A DNA stretch of 64,000 nt from Lepturacanthus savala (taxonomy: Eukaryota > Chordata > Actinopteri > Scombriformes > Trichiuridae): positions 31,560,602 through 31,624,601 of the forward strand of contig CM060464.1 in assembly GCA_030544235.1 (NCBI GenBank), read 5' to 3'. Below the pieces are notes generated by a model, which was not told the DNA's origin, did not search any database, and saw only the letters and a list, made by a program, of their open reading frames with translations. The translations under genes were made by a program, and so were the position numbers. Position 1 is the first letter of the stretch; every line of letters begins with the position of its first letter. Below are positions 23,100 to 34,184 of the stretch, piece after piece.

Positions 23100-23782
23100 T
23101 GAAAATCCAAAATTCAGTATCTCAAAAAATTTGAATACTACTTAAGACCAAATAATTAATAATAAATAAAAAGACCAAAAAAAAAATCTATAAATGTAAG
23201 AAAAGTATGAGCATGTACAGCACTCAATATTTAGTTGGGGCTCTTTTTACCTGAATTCCTGCAGCAATGCAGCATGGAGTCGACCAGTCATTGGCACTGC
23301 TCTGGTGTTATAGAGCCCAGGTTGCTCCGATAGTGGCCTTCAGCTCTGCTGCATTGTTGAGTCTGGTGTATCACATCTTCCTCTTCACAATACCCCCATA
23401 GACTTTCTATGGGGTAAAGATCAGGCAAGTTTACTGGCCATTTAAGAACTGGTCCTTATAACAGGTCCTGGTAGCTTTATCACCGTGTTAGTGCCAAGTC
23501 CTGCTTGAAAATGAAATCTGCATCTTCATAAATTCGGTAGGCAGCAGGAAGCATGAAGTGCTCTAAAACTTTGTGGTAGACAGCTGCGTTGACCTTGGAC
23601 TTAAGAAAACCCAGTGGACCAACAACCCCTACTGTGGAAATTTGACACTCCACCTCAAGCAACAGGGATTCTGTTCCTCTCCTCTCTTCCTTCAGTCTCT
23701 AGGACCTTGATTTCCAAAGGACATGCAGAATTTACTTTGATCAGTAAACATAACTTTGGACCACTCAACAGCAGCCCAGTGA
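23100..23782 (-). pseudogene. Second Tc1-like transposase remnant (different family)
   Basis: On the - strand the reading resembles a Tc1 transposase catalytic domain in several frames: FTDQSKFCMSFGNQG, then VGPLGFLKSKVNAAVYHKVL, EHFMLPAAYRIYEDADFIFK, and finally PIESLWGIVKRKM with a C-terminal TPEQCQ segment. Asp in TDQS, Asp in KQDLALTR and Glu in PIES occupy the three catalytic positions. Stops and frameshifts interrupt it and the N-terminal DNA-binding part is missing at about 23782. The left end (tgaaaatccaaaattcagta, 23099-23118) looks like the family's 3' terminal repeat. The family differs from the copies at 17 kb and 63 kb. Confidence 0.8.
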
Positions 23783-24974
23783 AATATTAATGTCGAAAGC
23801 TAAGTAAACTGAACTTCCAGGTTTTGCTGTGCAGCAGGTGGAGGCATTCCACATATTAAAGATAATAATCGTACACAATGCTGTGATGCTGTCAGTGTCA
23901 AAACTATAAAAATGCTCCATGTGGGAATTATAATGTAATTATTAATTAAATTAGTGAAGCTGTTAAGCATCCACATTGAGAATCCAACTGCAGGTTTCAT
24001 AATTTCTTATTTGATGTAATGATAATTATTTAATAGTTAAAAAGATGCAAAGATTATGATGCCTATGAAAGCCAGTAATGTTATCAATATGTAAGGTAAG
24101 AACACTCTCAACAACACTGTTACGATCACAGCCTATGAACATTAACAAATTAAAAGTAGAATAAAGTGATGTCAGGAAAACATCTTGTAATTTTAAATGA
24201 AGTTATGTACAAATAAAAATTTTGGTTCCTTTCTTCAAATTCAATTGTATGTTCAACATGTAACAGTAAGTAAACGTCCCACTAACGTTACACATTTCTG
24301 TAGATCTTGATATAACCTAACGTTTACGTAACAATATTGTTGCAAATTCACAATTATAATTTTAACATTATATTTCTTTATTGAAACATTAAAGCCTGTT
24401 AAATGATTTATCTGAATAACACATAAATCTGTATCGGTTGTTCAGGTAATGGTGATTTAATCACCATTACAAGTTGTTGTAGTTTCAAGTTTAAAAACTT
24501 ACCTTGAGTACTGCAAACTGCGACTTCAGACAAACAAGTCAACAGGACGGGTCTGTTCGCTCTCCATCCATTGATGTAGCTTAGCTTCTTAGCGTAGCTC
24601 CTTAGCTTAGCTAGCCTGACAGCTCTGCTCAATGAGGGTGTGTTTTAGCTAGTTGAACCGCTCCTCTCCAGCTCCTCCCTCTGCATCTGCATCTGATTCA
24701 CCAAAACAAAGATGGCAGCGCTCTCATTTATGTGTCAAAATCTTAGTCCAAAAACCAACAAGTGACATGGAGACGTGAGATGTCCATTCACAGCTGGGGC
24801 TGCGACAATTTTGCTGTTAATATTTCTGTACTTTTAACATTTTTAAATTCAAGATTATAGATGATTAGATTTAAGATTTGCAATTGAGTATTTTTAGATG
24901 CTTTTTACGTTTTTCAGATGAGTGTATTTCTACTTTTACTTAAAGGATCTTAGTACTTTGTAGTACCACCACTA

Positions 24975-25431
24975 GAAAACTGTGACATCTGATATTGGAG
25001 TGAATGGAAAAAGAAACATATGAAGTAAAATAACTTTGATCTTTCAATTGAAGTTAAGTAAAATATATTGTGCCCGATATAGTAGTATTTTCTGTCCAGC
25101 CATTATGTAAATGTTCCAGTAACATGAAGTATGTTTCCAACACGTCCCACAGTTCTGGGAACAGAATGACTTTCTGGCCTTTTTGCTGTTTTACATTTTT
25201 GCCGGTGTCACATGTGAGAGGGAAAAAATCAATATCAGATTTTTACTTAAGGGGAATGATTGCATAAAAGTGCAATGTTGGCCTGCAGACATGTGACCTT
25301 TCATCAGCACAACAAGGACAACCAGAGGGAAGTCAGGATATGACAGACACCACAGTATATGATGCTGATCCCTGCACTCACACCAATATACCTGTAACAG
25401 TCAAATAATCTTCACTTGATATATATAACTA
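24975..25431 (+). other. glra1: glra1 intron 1; no gene
   Basis: Nothing recognisable. Confidence 0.5.
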
Positions 25432-25660
25432 TAGGGCTGGGCAATAAATCCATATTATACTGACATGATATGAGACTAGATATCTTCTTAGATTGTGGAT
25501 GTAGTATCATTGTGAAATGTCTTTTTTGTGGTATGAAAAGCTGAATTACATGAAATTCTATCATTTTCTGCATGGTTTTTCATGAAGGTTTGATGATGTA
25601 AATCAAGTCAATTTTATCAATTGTGTTGCTGACCTTTGCGTCTTACAAAATAAAATATTG
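25432..25660. mobile_element. Partial MITE-like fish repeat
   Basis: Begins agggctgggcaataaatcca and continues catgatatgagactagatat, phrases I recognise as one end of a common non-coding fish DNA-transposon derivative. The opposite end is not present. Confidence 0.5.
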
Positions 25661-25885
25661 ATTCATGGTGTGGATGAGGTGACAGGATTATTAGGGGCAG
25701 GGTTATGTGGGCAGTGAATGGCATATCTTGATCAAAGATGACTCTTAGATTTCTTACAGTGGTGTTGTTATTTAACTGGATATTGAATTTCTGAGGTGTT
25801 TAGGCCTGTGTACAATAGCTTCGGTTTTGTCTGAGTTTAGTGGCAGAGAGTTGCAGGTCATCTAGGATTTTATGTCACTAATTAA
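25661..25885. repeat. Second fragment of the unnamed fish repeat seen at 1490-2540
   Basis: Contains gactcttagatttcttacag, tttctgaggtgtttaggcct and tcggttttgtctgagtttag, which I place just beyond the portion at 1490-2540 in the same dispersed family. No ends are visible. Confidence 0.5.
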
Positions 25886-27616
25886 GTATGTCACTATGTA
25901 ACTAAATTATTATAGAATTGAAATGCAGACAGTCACTGAAACTGGTCTTAGAAAAACTTCCACCTCTCCTCAGTCTACTCTCTCAACTTCTCACCCCACA
26001 TGATCACTGGAGCATCACTGATGTGTGAGTGGTTTGACTTCTCTCCTTTCACACCGGATTTGATTTATCTAATTTCTCCTGAATGGACAATGCTCATGAA
26101 GACGGTGTTGACTTTTAATTGTCCTAAATCCTCACATGGCTCAGAGTGCAATGCTATGCAGCTCCAGTGTGACGTTTCCAGCTGATAAAAGGTTTTAGGT
26201 ATGACACATGTTAGCTCTGTGCACTGGCATTTAAAAAATCACAAGCCTGTCAAAGGGAGGTCTGACGAAAGGTCAGCATCTCAGGAGCTGAAATGCCACA
26301 TTTGGCTCCAGTAGTTTGATAGATGTTGTTCCTGTCCGGCCTGAAGCCTGCCCCTATCATCACGATTATTTCTTCCAGATTAGTCCATTTTCCAGCAGAC
26401 TCAGACTGAATCATAACTGAGTCAAAACCCTCAAACACCACAAGGCTGTTTGTCATTACACTCCCTCAAACAGTGTCTGTCCCCTCTCTCTGTTCTATTT
26501 CACTGTTCCTAATTATTTGCAGAAACATTTGCAGAAACACAAAAATGGTTGGGACTTATTTCAACCTCTGATTCATGATTTAATCATTTATGATCTGTGA
26601 ACTTTTCAGTCCGATCATCAACACCATGGGTCACAATCATCTCTTTTATGATGTACAGCCGCTGCAGCATCATCACAGTCGCTGTCATCATTCAGCAGCC
26701 CCGACAGGATGGGAGCACGACCTCATCCATCAGCAGCAAGACGCTCCTCTCACTGAATTAAACACAATCAATACACTGTCACAAACAGCAGCATTATGTT
26801 CACCTGTTTTCTTCAGGAACGCGTTTCCCCTTTTAAAGATTCTTCACATAATTCTCAGTAATCTTTTAAAAAATCACTTGTAAAAAATATGTGAGGAGCC
26901 GTTAGCACATTTATTAGTAAAAATGAATCACTTTTTATACTTTTCATGAATTCCATGAATACATTTTACATAAAGTGATACTTGCATATTGAGTTTAGAC
27001 CATCCAACAGACACAGGGCAAACAAACATGTCTGCAGCTGCTAAATGCTCCTCAGTGTTCAGCACTGATCAGTGTGTCGGCTCTTTGCCACCAGGCAGAT
27101 GGCGACAGTGACAGGTCGTCAGAGCTCGATGCTGATTGGTTGAGAGAGAATTCAAACAGTAAATGTGCTGTGAAACCAAAACAATGAATTTAGTAGCTGC
27201 AGAGTCGTGATAATTCTGTGCAGAATTTGTTTCCTTTTTACACCACATACAGTTATTTGATGCATTGTTGATGTAAAAATATTGAGTAATGCAGCTTTAA
27301 CTTAAATTGCATTTGATACTTTTTGGGCGAGTTTCTTTTACAAAGAAACAAATAAAACAATTAGCAGACTTAATTATTAATTAACAAATTTGTCTTCAAT
27401 TTAAATTGTTATTTTAGCAATATTCTTGTTAGTTGCTCCTCAGCAGCCTCATCAGTCATCAGACAGGAACTCAGTGCCAGTATTTATCTGCTGTTAACTC
27501 ACTTTCAGCAGCATCATCAGTGTCCTCAGTTATGATCATTATAATGTCATTATCAGCGTGATGATTTATGCTCGTTTACAACATCATCAGCATCGCTGCC
27601 GACATAGTTTACAGCC

Positions 27617-27619
<3 letters not shown>
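25886..27619 (+). other. glra1: glra1 intron 1; no gene
   Basis: A+T-rich, no recognised repeat. Short open frames lack supporting signals. Confidence 0.5.
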
Positions 27620-27677
<58 letters not shown>

Positions 27678-27690
27678 TGTGTGTGTGTGC

Positions 27691-27725
<35 letters not shown>

Positions 27726-27734
27726 TGTGTGTGT
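27620..27734. repeat. Compound (TG)n(TGCG)n microsatellite
   Basis: About 35 TG units followed by about 8 TGCG units and a further TG run. Cys/Val and His/Thr frames on the two strands are products of the repeat. Confidence 0.97.
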
Positions 27735-30700
27735 TTATTTTGAGGGAGTCATATGACCCTGCAGGCAGCTCAGCCAGTGGCCTGACAGGCAGGGTTGTTA
27801 GCAGCGTGGATGCCAACAGCAGCCAAAATTCATTTACTGAGCTCTTTCACGCCCTTGTCCTCATACACATACACACACACACGCCTTGTCCTCCTTCACC
27901 CTCTTCCCAGGGTCTCCTCGGTGATTTGTTTTCAGATGTTTTTCAATGATGAGGGTGAATTTGTTAGAAGGTCAAAGTGTGTGTTTGCCTGCACAGAATT
28001 TTCCTTGTGTGTGTGTTGCGTGTGTGAGGATTTTGCACCAGCAAGAGTGTCCTGTTTTGTATAAGTCGTGTTGTGGGTTTGTGTGTGTGTGTTTGCTTGT
28101 TGATGCGCATGAATCACAAGAAAAGAATTAGTAAGCGATTTGTCCCCTTTTATTTATTTTTCTGATTACAGCTGCTCCATAATTCTAGTTTTCAGTCCAC
28201 AGACTGTGATTCTGATCAGTAGTTTCCTGATAAAGCGACAGTGCTGGCTGCATGATGTGTTTATGAATTGCTCATGGTGCTATTTATCATGCTGCGTGTC
28301 ATGATTCAGCATATTGAAAGTCACGGTTAGTGGTTTTACATTTACAAGGTGAAAATTTAAGCACGATCAACTGTATCATTCTTCATTTTAATTTACAAGA
28401 GATTAATGCAGCAACTCTCCTCCCCCATAATTAAATTAATTAACAAATAATTATAGTAACTTTTCCTCACCCTGTTACTCTTCCAACAACTTTCTGAACT
28501 CACAAACTCTTAAAACCTTCAGCTTTACACAACTAAAACCGAAAGCCAGATCCAGTTCTTCCGCTCTGTAGCCTGGATTCATCTTATTTTCAATCATTGA
28601 TATGAAGTGCTGACCTGAGATGATGAGTCCTGAGTCTCAGCTGATGCTTCTCCAGACGTCTGAGTGCTGCAAAGTAAAAATGTTCCAGCACCAAAATAAA
28701 TTATTCCTCATAAAAGCCATCTATAACTTCTCAGTCTGTGAATGTTCGGCTCAGGAGGAATCAGAATTCATCAAGCATGTAAAGACAGATTTATTAGTCA
28801 CACATATTTATACATTTTTATGAGTTTCGGGGTCTGAGAGGGTTTTGATCATCAAAATAAAGTCTCTATTATAAAAGGTTAAAATCCTCACCATCTATAT
28901 TTAAGATCATTTATTTGTTCTATTATCTCTTTAAAGGCTGTGTCCTTCATCCTCAGAGTTCTGAAACATCTTGACACCATCTTTTAAAATGCTGTCAGAC
29001 TCACCTTTTTGACATATTAGGTTTCTTCTCAGCTTCATAATGAAGATTTTTGTGGCTGCTCAAACACATAAAACTGTATAAATTATGCAAAGGATTTGTA
29101 CAGAATATGTCTCTGGGCCAATGTGCAGTTCTGCAGAAACTGGTGAAGATGCTGCAATTTTATTAGGAATCCAACCAAAATTCGGCAATATTCAGCTTTT
29201 TGATTTTGATTTTTATTATTTCTTTGAAATTATTTTCTATCAACATTGGTTGCCCCCTTCTGAAAATCAAAATCACTTCACACATAATAATGGAAACACA
29301 CATTTGTACATCATGTAAAATGTAAGAGATAATAGCAGAAAGATAATAACAGAATTAACAAAAGGGCTTTTTTCACAGCTCTTTCTGTGACTTGTTGGTT
29401 AATGAAGCTCGTTGTGAAGCTGAAGTCAGATGAACTGGGTCAGTACAGTAGCGTATTTATAGCCCAGATCACACTGCTGTCCGCGCGCCTTCTCTTTCTC
29501 CAGGCGCAACGGGAAATGATGCAATCAAATACAAACTGTGCTACACGTGGAGGCTCACACAACTCCACTGAGGCCACGGGTCACTTCAGTCCCTGCTCAG
29601 CCATAGGAACTTACTGTTGCTTCACTGTTAATCTGACCCAAGCAGAAAGCATTTTATTTCAAATCCAAACATTTCTCTGTCTAGCGTCAATATACAGACT
29701 GTAATTCAATAACTAAAGTAATAACTAATAAAATAATAGCACTTTATTCTGAATTAATTCCTGATGGGCTGTATGGGGATTCAGTTTGAACATCACAACA
29801 AAAACACTACGAAACCTTTAATTCTTTCCCTGAGATCAGATGACTTATAGTGAATAATAAAAACAATATATAACATATACTAACCTAATGGGATGTTTAT
29901 AGGTGGTCAGAACAATGAAGAGACTGATGCTGCTTTATTGTGTTTGTACATTTATCTATTTACAAAATACCTTGAGGGTGAAAGGCATTAGAAAGAGAAC
30001 ACAGAAAGAGGGATATTTTTTGAAGAAATGTGATGTTTTTTGAAGGTGAGGAGTGAAGTAAGGTGACTTTTTTGCAAAAAAGAAAAAAGTGTGGATCTAT
30101 TTGTCTGGACACGTATGGTAGGTCCAAACATTTTAGAAATAATAATAATAATAATATCAAGTCAAGATGAAGTCAGGAAGTTTTCTGCACTTTTATTTTC
30201 GTTTTGGAAAATAAGGACATTTTTTTAGAGGTTGAGAGGACATTTCCTGCTTCAAAGGATTATTGGGGTTTAAGAATAATTTTTTATGCTAAAAGGAAAT
30301 TAAATATCTTATTAATTAAATACGTTTGTGTATCACCATCAGTCTGATAAGTGATGGTTCTAATCACAGTAACTGTTTCATTTATAAAATTCCAGGAGTG
30401 TGAGTCTGATGAATCTGGCTATCGACTGACTTTGACATTTACTGTATACAAGTCAAATAAGCTGCAGAGTCGTGGAATATTGATTCATGTGCTGATTCTA
30501 CCGGTGTCCAGGGAACCAATTACTGAGCTTCAGCTTTATATTATTTTCTTTTTGTGTTTGATGTGTAAATTTAGATTTTAGATGTTTCTCATAGTTGTCT
30601 GCTTACTTTAGCTTTAATCCATCAGCTGTATTCATACAGTACAGTAAGTTTATTATAGCACTAATATGTGTTTGCTGCACTGCAGCTATTGTATATCTGT

Positions 30701-31290
30701 GGGTTAAAGGCCATTCTGGGGATTTGATATTATACATAGAGTATCTAATGAGCACAATGGAATTATTAAGGTAAAGAAGTCAACTGTGAAAATAGCACAG
30801 GCTTATTGTAAAATCAATGGCACTCAGCAGGACACAGGGCTGGATAAGTGAAATAGTGCATTAGTTTGAATAACTACTTTAATGAAAGAAGTGTGAGTAA
30901 TAACCACTAATGCATTCAACTATGGTCAGCACTGACTGTAAATGTTCACTTTTAATTATTTGGTTTTTAATTAAATTAGATAAAACTAAATGAAGTTGAA
31001 TGAAATGAAATTAATTTTATTTAAAGCCGTGTGAAGGACTGATGCTGTGTCCAGTTCTCGCTAGGATCAGCTCCTGGAATAAAGAGATAAAAAAAACGTC
31101 ATGAATTTAATGGCATTCAAGGAGCGATACTTGATAAAATACTGATATATAAGACTTTCAACTCTGATATCTCACCTTAAAATAATTCAATATTTCCACT
31201 GATTCCACAAGAATTGAAGGTAAATTCCTCATTTCTGTCTGTAGCATAGATGCTATAGAACATTTATTCATGAAAATCATATTCATTCAG
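27735..31290 (+). other. glra1: glra1 intron 1; no gene
   Basis: A+T-rich. Nothing with family resemblance on either strand and no transposon ends recognised. Confidence 0.5.
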
Positions 31291-31295
31291 GATAA

Positions 31296-31348
<53 letters not shown>

Positions 31349-31360
31349 CTATTTTTTATC
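31291..31360. repeat. Palindromic AT-rich repeat: (TA)n between perfect inverted arms
   Basis: GATAAAAAATAGTTTA (31291-31306) and its exact reverse complement (31345-31360) enclose a (TA)n tract, so the whole 70 bp can fold into one hairpin or cruciform. Confidence 0.9.
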
Positions 31361-31604
31361 TAGTTTGGTCTAGTTTGAATAGTTAATTTTATACCACTCC
31401 TCCCCTACTAATGAATTCACATCATATAAAACTATAAAACATATATTGATTACTGCCATAAATCTTTCTGATCATTTTTATTATTGTTATTATTATTAAT
31501 GAGTTCCTGTCTTAAATGCCTGTTTCTCACTTTCATGATGCATTAATTGATCGTCAGAGTGAATTAAACAGTGTCTCTCATAGAGATGTGTGTTTATACC
31601 TTTA

Positions 31605-31700
31605 AGGCAGGGATTCCTAAAGTGTGGTGAACAGCCACTCTGGAGTGCGCAAGCTAAAAAATGTAATGGAAACATTATAGAAACATGGCATCTCATACAT
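31605..31700. mobile_element. Probable solo end of a hAT (Charlie-like) element
   Basis: Reads ggcagggattcctaaagtgt, the style of a hAT terminal repeat, and continues into a 33-nt stretch (31637-31669) that matches 41847-41879 with three differences (core gctaaaaaatgtaatgg). No second end was found. Confidence 0.5.
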
Positions 31701-32354
31701 AGATGACACAATATGTCACGTTTTCATGTTCAGGCAAATAAAACTCTTCACTACAGTTAGAGAAAGTTTAGATTCTAGTGTCAGTTATATGTATCCAGCT
31801 ACCTTGTTTAATCTAGTTATTAATGTAGTAGTGATGTATTTCATCTTGAACTGGGTGTTGAGGTATATACATATATGTAGAGAGAGAGTCAGTTTATTTA
31901 ATTTGATAGGACAAATGCTGTTGGAAGGGAAGTCTGTTGATAACTATTGGTTTGACTTTTTTACTTGTGCAGTAAAGGTTATTAATTATAAAGAAATAAT
32001 AAATAGGTTCAGCTGGTCATTTAAAGGAGCTGCCTCCTTTGGTTAAATTTTGACAAAACATTAACATTCTTAAAATATTCAGACAACTTTCAGCAATAAT
32101 CAACAAGAGATTTGACACATGAATGAACAAAATTGATCATCTGTGTGAGGAGAAGAAGCAAAAAAAAAAAGATACAATCAATCAACAATCAAAAACCAAT
32201 CATCTATCAGTCAAACTACCTAATCAACATACAGTAATTCAAATGTCAATGTCATTCTTTACAGGTAGGGGTTGTGGCTTAAATCTGATTTAAAAAAAAA
32301 CAACAACTCCAGAGGACATGGCTCCTTTAATAGAGTCTTTAATATAAAACTTGT

Positions 32355-32470
32355 TTTAAAGGTACAGTTTGTTGTTTTTGGTGACATCTAGTGGTGAATT
32401 TTCAGATTACAACCACCAGAGACAGTGTAGAGAAGAATCTCTTGTTTTCCAAAGGTCATTTCTCCTCCTG
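32355..32470. repeat. Partial dispersed fish repeat
   Basis: ttttaaaggtacagtttgtt followed by gacatctagtggtgaatttt and cagattacaaccacc. This resembles a common fish MITE-like family and is related in wording to sequence near 11700. The second end is absent. Confidence 0.4.
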
Positions 32471-32712
32471 TGAAGTGCTTCTTATTTCATACGATCAGTG
32501 TATTGATAGGCTGTTGTGACCTTTAACCTCTGACCCTTTTTACTCTTGGGTGCTTTTAACGCTGCCAGGCTGCTGCTGTAGATGATAAATTGCTTTGGAT
32601 GTGAAATCATGGAAAGAAAGCCTCATGACTACACTATGATCCTGCGTTGGTTTGTCTGCTATGTTGCTCTGTCACTCTTTCTCTAACCGTTCTCTAACTT
32701 TCTGTCTTGCAG

Positions 32713-32837
32713 CTTGGCAGCATCAAAAGAAGCTGCGGCAAGGAAAGCTGCATCCCCGATGCCACCTTCCGAGTTCCTGGACAAACTCATGGGCAAAGTT
32801 TCGGGTTACGATGCCAGAATCCGGCCGAATTTTAAAG
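32713..32837 (+). CDS. glra1: Glycine receptor alpha-1, second coding exon (mature N-terminus)
   Basis: 125 nt between a strong acceptor (pyrimidine tract, branch-like CTAAC at 32683 and 32694, AG at 32711-32712) and the donor AAAG|GTAGGA. Its first base completes the Ser codon split with exon 1, and the frame then reads LAASKEAAARKAASPMPPSE, FLDKLMGKVSGYDARIRPNF, K, ending in phase 1 with the first base of a Gly codon. FLDKLMG and YDARIRPNFKG are hallmarks of glycine receptor alpha subunits: the N-terminal helix and first loop of the extracellular domain. SLAASKEA identifies alpha-1, and the RKAASPMPPSEF segment matches the fish form as I recall it. The next expected exon starts (G)PPVNV; it was not found in the remaining 31 kb. 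Confidence 0.97.
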
Positions 32838-34021
32838 GTAGGAGTTGCCACCAAGACTCAGTTGGATAAAACAGGAATGTAGCCAAAGATTGTCCTGAAA
32901 AGATGTGGTAATCTCTCTCTGAATTACATTCGCTCTTCTGTAACTGACTTCTTGTGAAGGGTTTAGCCGAGATTGTCACCAAGAAAAGGTTTGTATTCAT
33001 TTGTTCTACAAATAACAAGAAAACAAAACAAGTTCATATAGATATGTTATTTAAATTCTGTTGTCAATCTCTTTTATTTGCTTTTTGCAGTGTGGAACAA
33101 AGGTAAATCTTCCCATTGGTGAACATGTTGAAGACATAATGAGGCTTTTTAAGGTGTTAGACCCCCATATCCCACTTTTCTGCCTGCCCCTGCACCTTCA
33201 GCCCTAATCAGACTGTAAAACATCCCCATTAAGCTATGATTAGCATATTTATTTAATAAATATTATGCTAGTTGGCTACATTCCTTGGTATCCACACAGT
33301 ATACTGAGTGCTTGTTTTGGTGGTCAAGGTAATGTGCCTCTCTCCCAAAAGATGTGCTGCTAAAACATGATTCCATGAGGGTGATGATGATGATGATGCT
33401 GATGATGATTTTATGATATTTAGTGACGTCTCCCTGAATGGAACCTCCATAAAGTCAGAGGTTTCTATATTAAACACACTCTAGACAATATTAAGTTTGT
33501 GTGGCATTAGAGAACTAGGGCAAACTTCCATATTCATTAAAGTGTATGAATAATGCAATCAGATAATTATCTTAATAAAAAACAATTGGAACAGGCACAG
33601 AACAAAAAAGGATTTGACCTTAGTTTCACCTTACATTTTAGAGTACACATCTAACTTTCACTATTTTACTAATGAATAATGCTACATGTTATTTGAGCCT
33701 TGTTGCATGTTAAACTGCCATAACTGAGGTTTCCAGAATGGATGTGAGTAATTTCTATTGCTGTATGTTTAGTTTGTGTATTCTGAGTGTACAAAATATT
33801 AGCACCCTTGTGACATTCCACCTTACATCTCCCCTCTAATCTAGAATAAATTCTCAATAGTATATCAAAATCCTTATATCACATACCTGCATTTCTTACA
33901 GGAAATGCAGGTACATGGTCAAGGCCCTGTACGCTTTGACATTTTTCTTGACTCTGGAGATTAAGGTTTAAACTTATCTTTAAGTTGCTCTCAATATGAA
34001 AAATCCAAATCAGAGCAGTGG
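32838..34021 (+). other. glra1: glra1 intron 2, start; no gene
   Basis: A+T-rich with a short (GATGAT)n-like run near 33382. A 26-bp hairpin (acctgcatttc and its inverse) sits at about 33887-33912. Confidence 0.5.
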
Positions 34022-34184
34022 TAAAGAGCCTAAGTATTTCTGCCTTCTGGTGATCCCATGGGACTTTATTTTAGGAAAAATATGTTTGGTAGTGAACAGG
34101 AAGAGACAAATAACTCCTTGATCTAGTTTGAATTGTTACATAATAAGGTCTCATGGGGTAAGGCAGAAATATTTAAGCTCTTTA
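34022..34184. repeat. Inverted repeat, 163 bp, possible foldback element
   Basis: The outer left arm taaagagcctaagtatttct and the right arm (reverse complement taaagagcttaaatatttct) pair over about 25 bp with two differences, then less well towards a central loop through ctgcctt and cccatg words. There is no coding capacity. Confidence 0.6.

Larger units (their letters stand above)
22617..24974. mobile_element. Old fish repeat broken open by later insertions (composite)
   Basis: The left edge reads cagtggtggaaagtaactaa and the right edge ttagtactttgtagtaccac followed by cact, which are the two ends of a common fish repeat whose termini are inverted AGTGGTGG words. Between them lie a palindromic element (22766-22885) and a Tc1-like remnant (about 23100-23782). 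I infer one ancient element interrupted by at least two insertions. Target-site duplications are no longer clear. Confidence 0.45.

Noticed and set aside
33887..33912. 26-bp hairpin that could suggest a microRNA precursor
   Set aside because: The arms are only 11-12 bp, too short for a precursor stem.
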